A DNA stretch of 8,340 nucleotides. It comes from an uncultured Lachnospiraceae bacterium. GTDB lineage: Bacteria; Bacillota; Clostridia; Lachnospirales; Lachnospiraceae. This document shows positions 1 through 6,723 of the stretch, piece after piece; position 1 is the first letter of the stretch, and every line of letters begins with the position of its first letter. The stretch spans positions 1 to 8,340 of the forward strand of contig CACZOG010000034.1 in the NCBI GenBank assembly GCA_902782715.1, written 5' to 3'. The position numbers and the translations under genes were made by a program. The notes beneath the pieces are model-generated. The model saw only the letters and a program-made list of their open reading frames with translations. It had not been told where the DNA came from and did no database searches.

Positions 1-661
1 GTACAAGGAAATAAAAATATGCAACAAACAAAAACGTAATAAGCAGATCGGGTTTTATTTCCTCAACGGACGAAAGCATCTTCGGCATAAAAGCTATAAG
101 CAGCGTGGAAAGGATCGCATATCTCATTCTTAACGCTCTTTTAACCATGTAGTAAGAAAGTACTGCAGTGCCGATATGTATAAGTGTCGAGAAAATATAA
201 AGCGGATACACCGAAGGATGTATCTTAAGCAGTAATCTGCATATTAGAGCATAAAGATATGATGCAAACGTTGTATCCGGAAGTTTGGTCGTGTTTCCGA
301 GTCCGTATTCATAAAAGATATTGTTGATATCTGCTCCGAGTTTTGATGTGATGATCATGATCCTTAAAAAGATCATGATAAGAACAACCAAAACAAGACC
401 CACTATTTCGAACACCTTGGGAATGGCGGGGATCTGAAAAGAAGTGATTTTTTCAGGCAGTTTGGGGAACAGTATCTTATAGATAAGAATGATTAAAGCG
501 GCGACTATAAATACGATGGCATACTTAAAAAGCACAGAAAGCATAACACTTCCGCCGGTCGAATCAGTAAGGCTGACGGAGTGTAAACCTATGCTGCAAA
601 AAAATATCAAAGCAAATATCACATATATAGCATAATGATAAATGTTTTTCTTAGTTACCAT
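1..661 (-). CDS. Polytopic membrane protein, probable GT-C type glycosyltransferase (partial, runs off left edge)
   Basis: An open frame runs from an ATG at 661 to the left edge without a stop and gives 220 residues; the C-terminus is outside the window. Hydrophobic segments lie at about residues 7-26, 43-65, 85-105, 152-175, 180-195 and 205-220, so it is a multi-pass membrane protein. The loop after the third segment, at about 106-130, should face outside. The pattern of short helices, the PSVYPLY stretch near 149-155 and the EEIKPDLL motif near 200-207 resemble the N-terminal half of GT39/RgtA-like GT-C glycosyltransferases, which move a sugar from a polyprenyl-phosphate donor to a surface acceptor. 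That family call is inferred from layout, not from a decisive motif; a polymerase or ligase of surface polysaccharide is an alternative. It follows the GtrB-like gene by 23 bases and is probably co-transcribed with it, which fits donor maker plus donor user. Confidence 0.6.
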   Translation of the reverse strand, partial: MVTKKNIYHYAIYVIFALIFFCSIGLHSVSLTDSTGGSVMLSVLFKYAIVFIVAALIILIYKILFPKLPEKITSFQIPAIPKVFEIVGLVLVVLIMIFLRIMIITSKLGADINNIFYEYGLGNTTKLPDTTFASYLYALICRLLLKIHPSVYPLYIFSTLIHIGTAVLSYYMVKRALRMRYAILSTLLIAFMPKMLSSVEEIKPDLLITFLFVAYFYFLV

Positions 662-671
662 CGACAATTAA

Positions 672-677
672 CCTTCC
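672..677 (-). promoter_or_regulatory. Ribosome binding site of the partial membrane protein
   Basis: GGAAGG on the minus strand lies 10 bases before the ATG at 661 and 4 bases before an in-frame TTG at 667. The ATG is preferred because 4 bases is too close, but the start could be two codons earlier. Confidence 0.5.
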
Positions 678-684
678 AGCAAAA

Positions 685-1626
685 CTACGAAATGTACTTC
701 TCAACGTTATATCTGGGTCTTCTCTTGACCTCCATGTAGATCTTACCGATGTATTCTCCGATAAGACCGACCGATATAAGCTGAACACCACCGAGAAACC
801 AGATACTTACTATCAAAGAAGTCCATCCGGGTTCAACGGTAAATACGAAATAAGAAACCAGAGCATAAACAAATGCAGCAAAGCTTAATATAACGCTTAT
901 AAAACCAAGCAGCATAATGAATCTGATCGGTTTTACGCTAAATGACGTAATACCTTCGATCGCTAAAGCAAGCATCTTTTTTAAAGGATATTTGCTCTCA
1001 CCTGCCACTCTTACTTTTCTGTCATAGTATACGCAGGCTGTTTTATATCCGATAAGAGGAACAATGCCTCTTAAGAAAAGATTTTCTTCGCTGTACTGCG
1101 AGAACTGTTCAAGAGATCGTTTAGACATAAGTCTGAAATCCGCATGATTGTAGATCGTTTTGGCTCCGCAGAAATTCATGACTTTGTAAAATGACTGTGC
1201 CGTAAAACGTTTAAAAAACGTATCGGTCTTTCTCTTGTTTCTTACACCGTAAACGATATCGTTTCCTTCATGATAAAGATCCACCATCTGGTCAAAAACT
1301 TCAATGTCATCCTGAAGATCTGCATCAATTGAGATCGATATATCCGATATATCCTTGGCACAGATAAGACCTGCGGTCAAAGCAAACTGATGTCCGACGT
1401 TTCCCGCAAGTTTTAATCCGCGTACCATAGGATTCTTTTTATTCTCTTCTTCTATGAGTTCCCATGTTTTATCTTTGCTTCCGTCATCGACGAAAAGCAT
1501 GAAAGAATCGGGCGAGATCTTCTTTTTATCGATCAGATCCTTAAGTTTTGCGCCCAGGCTTTCGAAAGTTATCGGAAGCATTTCTTCTTCGTTATAACAG
1601 GGTACAACTATTGAAAGAATGTCCAT
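685..1626 (-). CDS. GtrB-like family 2 glycosyltransferase (polyprenyl-phosphate sugar synthase)
   Basis: This 313-residue protein is a membrane-anchored GT2 enzyme of the DPM1/GtrB/CsbB type. Such enzymes transfer a sugar from a nucleotide donor to undecaprenyl phosphate on the cytoplasmic face. The GT-A catalytic domain has the opening IVVPCYNEE (6-14), DDGS (47-50), the metal-binding DADLQD (101-106), ADFRLM (162-167) and the AGESKYP signature (208-214). Two membrane helices follow at about 235-262 and 270-295, then the basic tail with GEYIGKIY and KRRPRY. Length is normal for the family, so it looks intact. A TAGGAG site six bases before the ATG overlaps the stop codon of metY, which lies nine bases upstream, so the two are likely translationally linked. 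The sugar cannot be read from the sequence; glucose is common in relatives. The next gene downstream is a likely GT-C partner. Confidence 0.9.
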   Translation of the reverse strand: MDILSIVVPCYNEEEMLPITFESLGAKLKDLIDKKKISPDSFMLFVDDGSKDKTWELIEEENKKNPMVRGLKLAGNVGHQFALTAGLICAKDISDISISIDADLQDDIEVFDQMVDLYHEGNDIVYGVRNKRKTDTFFKRFTAQSFYKVMNFCGAKTIYNHADFRLMSKRSLEQFSQYSEENLFLRGIVPLIGYKTACVYYDRKVRVAGESKYPLKKMLALAIEGITSFSVKPIRFIMLLGFISVILSFAAFVYALVSYFVFTVEPGWTSLIVSIWFLGGVQLISVGLIGEYIGKIYMEVKRRPRYNVEKYIS

Positions 1627-1632
1627 TTAATA

Positions 1633-1638
1633 CTCCTA
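1633..1638 (-). promoter_or_regulatory. Ribosome binding site of the GtrB-like gene, overlapping the metY stop codon
   Basis: TAGGAG on the minus strand lies six bases before the ATG at 1626. Its TAG is also the metY stop codon, so ribosomes finishing metY stop directly on this site. This supports the start and suggests coupled translation. Confidence 0.8.
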
Positions 1639-2916
1639 AATGTTCTTGAAAGCCTGCTCAAGGTCTGCAATGATATCATCAGCGTTCTCGATACCTACCG
1701 AGAATCTGATGAGATCGGGCTTAACGCCTGCTTCAAGAAGCTGCTCGTCTGTCATCTGTCTGTGAGTATGTGAAGCGGGATGAAGAACACATGAACGTGT
1801 ATCTGCAACATGCGTTACGATCGCGATCATCTTAAGTGAATCCATAAACTTAATGCTTGCTTCTCTTCCGCCTTTAATACCGAATGTAAGAACACCGCAT
1901 GTTCCGTCAGGCATATATTTCTTTGCTCTTTCGTAATAGAAATCACCTTCAAGGCCGGGATAATTAACCCATGCAACCTTATCGTTTGCCTTAAGCCATT
2001 TTGCAACTTTAAGAGCATTCTCACAGTGTCTCTGCATACGAAGATGAAGTGTTTCGAGACCTAAGTTAACGTAGAATGCATTCTGAGGAGACTGAATGGA
2101 ACCTAAATCTCTCATAAGAGTTGCTGTGGCCTTAACGATAAATGCTGCCTTTCCGAACTGCTCTGTATAATTTGTTCCGTGATATGACTCATCGGGGAAG
2201 CATAATCCGGGGAATTTGTCGGGATATTTTGTCCAGTCAAAATTACCCGAATCAACTATACATCCGCCTACCGAAGCCGCATGTCCGTCCATGTACTTTG
2301 TTGTTGAATGAGTTACGATATCAACACCGAATTCGAAAGGTCTGCAGTTAACGGGTGTGGGGAAAGTATTGTCAACGATAAGAGGTACACCTGCTTCATG
2401 TGCTGCAGTTGCGAATTTTTCAAAATCAAGAACAACCAGCGAAGGATTGGAAATAGATTCTGCAAGTACGCATTTGGTGTTGGGCTTAAATTCCTTCTTA
2501 AGATCTTCAAGAGAGATCTCGGGATCTACAACAGTTGTTTCGATTCCCATCTTGGCGATCGTTGTTGTAAGAAGATTAAAAGTGCCGCCGTATAATGCAG
2601 AACTGATGATGATATGATCTCCCGCTTCGGCAAGATTAAATACCGCATAAAAGTTTGCTGCCTGACCTGAAGATGTAAGCATTGCTGCGGCTCCGCCTTC
2701 CATATCGCAGATCTTTGCAGCAACATAATCGTTTGTAGGGTTCTGAAGTCTTGTGTAGAAATAACCCGAAGCCTTTAGATCAAAAAGATCTCCCATCTGT
2801 TCCGATGTGTCGTATTTGAATGTTGTAGACTGATAAATAGGCAGAATTCTGGGTTCTCCTTTTGTGGGAGTCCATCCTGACTGTACACATTTTGTTTCAA
2901 TTTTGTAATCGCTCAT
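1636..2916 (-). CDS. metY: O-acetylhomoserine sulfhydrylase (aminocarboxypropyltransferase), PLP enzyme
   Basis: The 426-residue protein is a full-length Cys/Met-metabolism PLP enzyme of the MetY branch. It makes homocysteine from O-acetylhomoserine and sulfide, in the cytoplasm, as a direct-sulfhydrylation step of methionine synthesis. Landmarks are YTRLQNPTND (54-63) near the N-terminus, the cofactor-binding stretch TSSGQAA (81-87), VDNTFPTP (181-188), and the Schiff-base lysine K207 in THSTTKYMDGH. The C-terminal domain ends with the conserved SHTHRQ (382-387) and RFSVGIE (404-410). Length of about 425-430 and the STTKYMDGH form favour MetY over cystathionine gamma-synthase or beta-lyase, which are usually nearer 380-400 residues. 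AGAAGG lies seven bases before the ATG. It sits 35 bases after yebC with no terminator between and is probably transcribed from the yebC promoter. No SAM riboswitch or T-box precedes it. Confidence 0.93.
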   Translation of the reverse strand: MSDYKIETKCVQSGWTPTKGEPRILPIYQSTTFKYDTSEQMGDLFDLKASGYFYTRLQNPTNDYVAAKICDMEGGAAAMLTSSGQAANFYAVFNLAEAGDHIIISSALYGGTFNLLTTTIAKMGIETTVVDPEISLEDLKKEFKPNTKCVLAESISNPSLVVLDFEKFATAAHEAGVPLIVDNTFPTPVNCRPFEFGVDIVTHSTTKYMDGHAASVGGCIVDSGNFDWTKYPDKFPGLCFPDESYHGTNYTEQFGKAAFIVKATATLMRDLGSIQSPQNAFYVNLGLETLHLRMQRHCENALKVAKWLKANDKVAWVNYPGLEGDFYYERAKKYMPDGTCGVLTFGIKGGREASIKFMDSLKMIAIVTHVADTRSCVLHPASHTHRQMTDEQLLEAGVKPDLIRFSVGIENADDIIADLEQAFKNI

Positions 2917-2951
2917 TTTCGTACCTTCTTTTTAAGTAAATAATTGTTAGT

Positions 2952-3683
2952 TTATTCTTCGTCCCAGTTCGTGTAAACGTCCTGTACGTCATCGTCTTCA
3001 TCAAGCAGATCAAGAGTTCTCTGAAGATTCTTTATAGCTGTTTCATCATCAAGCTTAATGTAATTCTGAGGAAGCATCGTTACTTCAGCCTGAGCCATCT
3101 TTATGTTGTTCTCTTCCAATGCCTTGATAACATCTGTTAAAGCATCGGGAGCCGTGATGATCTCGAAGCTGTCTTCCTCATCAGAGAAATCGTCTGCACC
3201 TGCATCAAGCGCTATCATCATGAGTTCGTCAGCATCCATATCGCACTCTTCTTTGTCGATGATGATCTGACCGCACTCATCAAACATATAAGATACGCAG
3301 CCCTGTGTTCCGATATTGCCCTGTCCTTTTGTAAAAGCTGAACGAACATTGCTTGCTGTTCTGTTCTTATTGTCGGTAAGGCATTTAACGATGATCGCGA
3401 TACCGTTGGGTCCGTATCCTTCGTAAGTACACTGTTCGTAAACTACATTGCTTCCTTCACCTGCGGCTTTTTTGATACCTCTGTCGATGGTATCGTTAGG
3501 CATGTTATTTGCCTTTGCTTTCGCAATAACAGCTGCAAGTTTATAATTGTTTGCCGGATCGGGTCCGCCTTCTTTAACCGCTACTGCGATCTCACGACCG
3601 ATGATCGTAAAAATCTTACCTTTAGCGGCATCATTTTTTTCTTTTTTGTGTTTAATGTTTGCAAATTTAGAATGTCCGGACAT
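2952..3683 (-). CDS. yebC: YebC/PmpR family translation or regulatory factor
   Basis: The 243-residue protein begins with the family hallmark MSGHSKFANIKHKKEK and continues with GKIFTIIGREI, the helical domain of YebC proteins. Further family motifs are NNMPNDTIDRGIKKAAGE (about 59-76), YEGYGPNGIAIIVK (about 88-101) and GCVSYMFD near 128-135. The acidic tail ends DVQDVYTNWDEE, also typical. Length is normal (about 240-250). YebC proteins have been described as DNA-binding regulators (PmpR), and more recently as ribosome-associated factors that help synthesis of proline-rich stretches; which role applies here cannot be read from the sequence. The start is firm: AGGAGG lies five bases upstream and the MSGHSK start is conserved. 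It is the first gene after a near-consensus promoter and is followed by metY. Confidence 0.95.
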   Translation of the reverse strand: MSGHSKFANIKHKKEKNDAAKGKIFTIIGREIAVAVKEGGPDPANNYKLAAVIAKAKANNMPNDTIDRGIKKAAGEGSNVVYEQCTYEGYGPNGIAIIVKCLTDNKNRTASNVRSAFTKGQGNIGTQGCVSYMFDECGQIIIDKEECDMDADELMMIALDAGADDFSDEEDSFEIITAPDALTDVIKALEENNIKMAQAEVTMLPQNYIKLDDETAIKNLQRTLDLLDEDDDVQDVYTNWDEE

Positions 3684-3688
3684 AATTT

Positions 3689-3694
3689 CCTCCT
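3689..3694 (-). promoter_or_regulatory. Strong ribosome binding site of yebC
   Basis: A perfect AGGAGG on the minus strand lies five bases before the yebC ATG at 3683, the strongest site in the window. Confidence 0.9.
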
Positions 3695-3715
3695 ACTACA
3701 TAAAATCAACAAGTT

Positions 3716-3744
3716 ATTATAGCATTTTTACGAGTTGTTTTCAA
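3716..3744 (-). promoter_or_regulatory. Sigma-A promoter of the yebC-metY-glycosyltransferase unit
   Basis: On the minus strand, TTGAAA (3739-3744) and a perfect TATAAT (3716-3721) are separated by exactly 17 bases. Transcription would start near 3709, leaving a leader of about 25 bases with the AGGAGG site of yebC. It lies in the 74-base gap after the CNNM-family gene. The -35 hexamer is one arm of a small inverted repeat, TTTCAA-AGG-TTGAAA at 3739-3753, which may be chance or an operator. No terminator is visible between the upstream gene stop and this promoter, so some read-through from the rex cluster is possible. Confidence 0.85.
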
Positions 3745-3757
3745 CCTTTGAAACGCT

Positions 3758-5167
3758 TTATTCTTCGCTGTTTTCAATGTTTTCGCCTGTTATTTTTGTA
3801 ACAATTACGGTTTTGATTATATGGTTCTCAACACCCGCAATTTTAAACTGATAACCCTCGTATTCGAGCTCGCTTTTTTCGTCTTCTTCAGGTATGTATC
3901 CCAAAAGATTGATAAGGAATCCGTTTAACGTTTCAATATCGTCATCTTTAGTATGCGTATCGATCGATAAAAGTTCCTCAACTTCTTCGATAGGCGTAAG
4001 ACCGTCCATCTCATAAGTCTTCTCACCCTTCATCTCGACAAAGGTTTCTTCTTTGTCGTATTCATCAAGGATATTTCCGACAATCTCTTCTAAGATATCT
4101 TCCATGGCTATAAGACCGCTGGTCTGACCGTATTCGTCGATAACGATCACCATCTGAAGCTTATCATCCTTCATTTTCTTAAAAAGATCGTCAATTTTAC
4201 GTGTTTCCGAAACGAATCTGGCCTCACGAAGAAGCTTGGGATATCTTTTTATAGCACCGTTTCTCTGTTTGTTCGAATCCTGATACCTTAATGCATCCTT
4301 AAGATGCAGGATTCCGATTATATGATCAAGACTGTCGATATAAACCGGATAACGGCTGTTATTACCTTCAAGCATGAACTTAATGGCATCGGAAAGCGTC
4401 GTCTCGGCATTTATACCGACAATATTGTTTCGATTCGTCATAATATCCTTGGCTTCCTTGTCATTAAGCTCAAAAATATTATTGATCATCGCAACTTCAT
4501 CATCTTCTATAAGACCCTGGTCGTTTGATTCCTGAACCATCGAAAGGATATCATCTTCGGTAACTTCATCCTCTTCGTTGTATTTATTTTTACCGATCAG
4601 ATTAAAGAACTTGGTAAGTATAAAATTCGACAGATCTGCCACAGGTGCTGTCAGAACGGATAATTTCAAAGAAAAAAGAGTAAAAGCCGCTTTGGTATAT
4701 TCCGAAGAATGACTTACTATTTTACGAGGAAGCAGGAAAAACAGAAGAAAATTAAAGAAAAACAGTACTATAAGTACCAGAACGATGCATACCGAAAGAA
4801 TGATGCCGTTTCTTAGTTTTTCATCAAACGAAAATATATTACCGTAATAAAAATATACAAAATTAATAGCGGCGATCAAGAATTTAAATACAGGTATGAC
4901 AAGAAGAACATGTACAGCGATAAGTGCAGCGTGGAATCTGTATTCGAACTTTGATTTGTTCTCTAGGAAAACATTCAAAGACTTGATATTGTCCAAAGAA
5001 AGCCTGTCGCTTATGGTTTCAAGATCGTTCTCGTTGAAATCCTCAATAACACAAAGAGAAACAGAAAAAAGAACTTCGGAAATTATTAGAATAAAAAGAA
5101 ACAAATAATAATACCAAAGTTCCTGTCCGTTAAAATAAATTGATATAAGATCACCTGAAGCTTGCAT
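3758..5167 (-). CDS. CNNM/CorC (HlyC-type) membrane protein with paired CBS domains
   Basis: The 469-residue protein has the full CNNM/CorC layout. A DUF21-type membrane region has helices at about 17-41, 78-106 and 120-148. An acidic linker with TEDDILSMVQES (203-214) leads into two CBS domains at about 241-298 (with SRYPVY, 271-276) and 312-365 (with VIDEYGQTSGLIAMEDILEE, 342-361). A CorC_HlyC domain lies at about 378-458. Relatives act in magnesium or cobalt export or resistance, with ATP-type nucleotides bound by the CBS pair. The name hemolysin is historical. The membrane domain is unusual: the small-residue/Glu motif of the first helix reads FSVSLCV, and the Glu before the PK turn is replaced in FFLLPRK, so transport is doubtful. 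It overlaps the end of nnrD by 17 bases. AGAGG six bases before the ATG supports the start. Confidence 0.88.
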   Translation of the reverse strand: MQASGDLISIYFNGQELWYYYLFLFILIISEVLFSVSLCVIEDFNENDLETISDRLSLDNIKSLNVFLENKSKFEYRFHAALIAVHVLLVIPVFKFLIAAINFVYFYYGNIFSFDEKLRNGIILSVCIVLVLIVLFFFNFLLFFLLPRKIVSHSSEYTKAAFTLFSLKLSVLTAPVADLSNFILTKFFNLIGKNKYNEEDEVTEDDILSMVQESNDQGLIEDDEVAMINNIFELNDKEAKDIMTNRNNIVGINAETTLSDAIKFMLEGNNSRYPVYIDSLDHIIGILHLKDALRYQDSNKQRNGAIKRYPKLLREARFVSETRKIDDLFKKMKDDKLQMVIVIDEYGQTSGLIAMEDILEEIVGNILDEYDKEETFVEMKGEKTYEMDGLTPIEEVEELLSIDTHTKDDDIETLNGFLINLLGYIPEEDEKSELEYEGYQFKIAGVENHIIKTVIVTKITGENIENSEE

Positions 5168-6098
5168 TCATTACCTCTGCAATGACATTATTGTAATATA
5201 TTTTTTCATCGGATTTGATTGTAAGTATTGCCTGTGAAATATAATCCAGGATGTCACGGGATATCGTGGAATATTCACTGAGTTTCGCACCTGCGAGTTC
5301 TCCGGCTTTTCCGTGAAGATACACAGCCGTATTTACGGCTCTGAATGTATATTCATCCTGAAGGATAAGTGAACCGATCATACCCGCTAAAATATCTCCG
5401 CTTCCGGCTTTAGCGAGAGCAGAATTGCCGGTTTTATTGGTATATACATCTTTTCCGTCGCTAACTCTTGTGTTGTGATCTTTTAAAACCGTAATGATAC
5501 CGTACTTCTTTGCGATCTCCAACGCAAATTCGTTTAAATGATCCTTTAACATATCGGGACGTTCTTTAGTGAGTCTGGATAACTCGTATAAATGCGGAGT
5601 AATTATCAGAGAACGGTTCTTGTTAATGTTATACAAAGGATGTTTAAAATCAGCCTTAAAAGAATCATCCAGCACGTTCTCAATACTGAAATTGTGAGAA
5701 ATGACATTAAGCGCTTCGGCGTCAAGAACAATATGTTTGTCGAAATTCTTAATGACATGAAGAACCAGTTTGTAGGATTCTTCGCCGTATTTAAGACCGG
5801 GCCCGATAACTACGGAATCGGCTCTCTGTAAAAGATAATCAAGCCTTTCATAAGGGTTTTCTTTTGTAAAATCATCGAATTGATCAAATATGGCTTCGGG
5901 AACAAGCGTCTTTAAGGGTAAAAGATTGTCTTTATGAGTATAAATGTTCACAAGACCGCAGCCTGTACGCAATGCTCCCATACTACAAAAGAAGACGCAT
6001 CCGGACATGTTCTCGCTTCCTGCGATAACTAAAACACGACCGAATGTGCCTTTATTTGAATCTTCGTTTCTTTTGTTGATATGTGGATTAAAATTCAT
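5151..6098 (-). CDS. nnrD: ADP/ATP-dependent NAD(P)H-hydrate dehydratase (stand-alone NnrD)
   Basis: The 315-residue protein is a ribokinase-like NAD(P)HX dehydratase. It repairs NADH or NADPH damaged by hydration, using a nucleoside phosphate, in the cytoplasm. Visible motifs are KGTFGRVLVIAGS (16-28), GALRTGCGLV (41-50), VIGPGL (97-102), DAEALN (126-131), TPHLYELSRL (167-176), VLKDH (204-208) and GNSALAKAGSGDILAG (224-239), with D235 of GSGD as the expected catalytic base. The usual TPHxGE reads TPHLYE, keeping the Glu (E172) but losing the Gly. In many bacteria NnrD is fused to the NnrE epimerase; here there is no epimerase domain and none in the window. The gene starts two bases after the upstream stop and has no convincing ribosome binding site, so reinitiation after the upstream gene is likely. 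An in-frame stop just upstream excludes a longer start. Its 3' end overlaps the CNNM-family gene. Confidence 0.88.
   Translation of the reverse strand: MNFNPHINKRNEDSNKGTFGRVLVIAGSENMSGCVFFCSMGALRTGCGLVNIYTHKDNLLPLKTLVPEAIFDQFDDFTKENPYERLDYLLQRADSVVIGPGLKYGEESYKLVLHVIKNFDKHIVLDAEALNVISHNFSIENVLDDSFKADFKHPLYNINKNRSLIITPHLYELSRLTKERPDMLKDHLNEFALEIAKKYGIITVLKDHNTRVSDGKDVYTNKTGNSALAKAGSGDILAGMIGSLILQDEYTFRAVNTAVYLHGKAGELAGAKLSEYSTISRDILDYISQAILTIKSDEKIYYNNVIAEVMNASFR
5174..5178 (-). promoter_or_regulatory. Ribosome binding site of the CNNM-family gene, inside nnrD
   Basis: AGAGG on the minus strand lies six bases before the ATG at 5167, inside the last codons of nnrD. It supports the overlapping start and indicates translational coupling. 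Confidence 0.65.
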
Positions 6099-6100
6099 AA

Positions 6101-6709
6101 CTAATGAAGCTTGTTTTCTTCAGGATTATATTTCATGTCGAATATCTCAATGACATCCGCTCCGAAAATATCATGCATGTATGAATACAGGTCCTGAATA
6201 CGCTGTTGCTTCTCCTGCTTTCTGACGACTTTTTTCTTAAGTTCGACACGGATCTCATCTATCCACTGACTGATCTCGTTAATCTCTTCCGTGCCTTCCT
6301 TAATATCATCATAACATACTTCCATGGTAGCTATCATCAATTTTTTGTTAATTTCGTTAATTTGGGCAGGAAGTTCCAAAGCCTCATCCTGATAACTGTC
6401 CAGTTTTTCGTTGCATTCGTCTATCAGCTTCTTATTCTCTTCGATCTTCGGATTTGAATCCGCGTCTGATTCCATGCTGGCCGAACGCATTTCTTCCATG
6501 AGCTTGCTTTTTAAAACTTTGATCTCTTTGGTTTCCGAGTTGATTTTGCCCTGACGTTTTAAAAGCTCATTTAATTCATTTTCCAAAGATTTAATTTCGG
6601 AGTTTGTATCAATCTGCGTAAAAAGTCTGTGCCATTTGTGATCCAAAGTTAAAACCGGAATCTTTTTGCCCGATATGGCGGGTTTGTAAACATCTTCGCT
6701 TCTTGACAT
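6101..6709 (-). CDS. Uncharacterised coiled-coil protein between rex and nnrD
   Basis: I cannot assign a function to this 202-residue protein. It is hydrophilic and highly charged, without signal peptide or membrane helix, so it should be cytoplasmic. Residues 1-35 form a non-coiled head with KKIPVLTLDHKWHRLF (15-30). Three predicted long helices with heptad-like spacing follow at about 36-78, 88-128 and 136-176, broken by a Ser/Asp-rich linker (77-87) and a LELPAQ turn (111-116). The C-terminal part LYSYMHDIFGADVIEIFDMKY (about 174-194) looks like a small folded motif. The clean frame and good spacing show it is a real gene. It starts 14 bases after rex, with AAGGA and GGTGA before the ATG, and ends two bases before nnrD. 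I have an impression that similar proteins occur next to rex in Lachnospiraceae. A structural or adaptor role is possible, but there is no catalytic motif to support more. Confidence 0.85.
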   Translation of the reverse strand: MSRSEDVYKPAISGKKIPVLTLDHKWHRLFTQIDTNSEIKSLENELNELLKRQGKINSETKEIKVLKSKLMEEMRSASMESDADSNPKIEENKKLIDECNEKLDSYQDEALELPAQINEINKKLMIATMEVCYDDIKEGTEEINEISQWIDEIRVELKKKVVRKQEKQQRIQDLYSYMHDIFGADVIEIFDMKYNPEENKLH

Positions 6710-6723
6710 AATATCACCATCCT

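Noticed and set aside
2142..2617. Several plus-strand open frames of 69-95 codons opposite metY
   Set aside because: They overlap a full-length conserved enzyme on the other strand, overlap each other, and have no family resemblance. They are shadows of metY.
2917..2951. Riboswitch, T-box or separate promoter before metY
   Set aside because: The gap is only 35 bases and holds a ribosome binding site but no hairpin or promoter pair.
5156..6113. The 9-base repeat CAAGCTTCA at the 3' ends of both the coiled-coil gene (6105-6113) and nnrD (5156-5164)
   Set aside because: Both copies are explained by coding, are too short to be significant, and have no flanking similarity.
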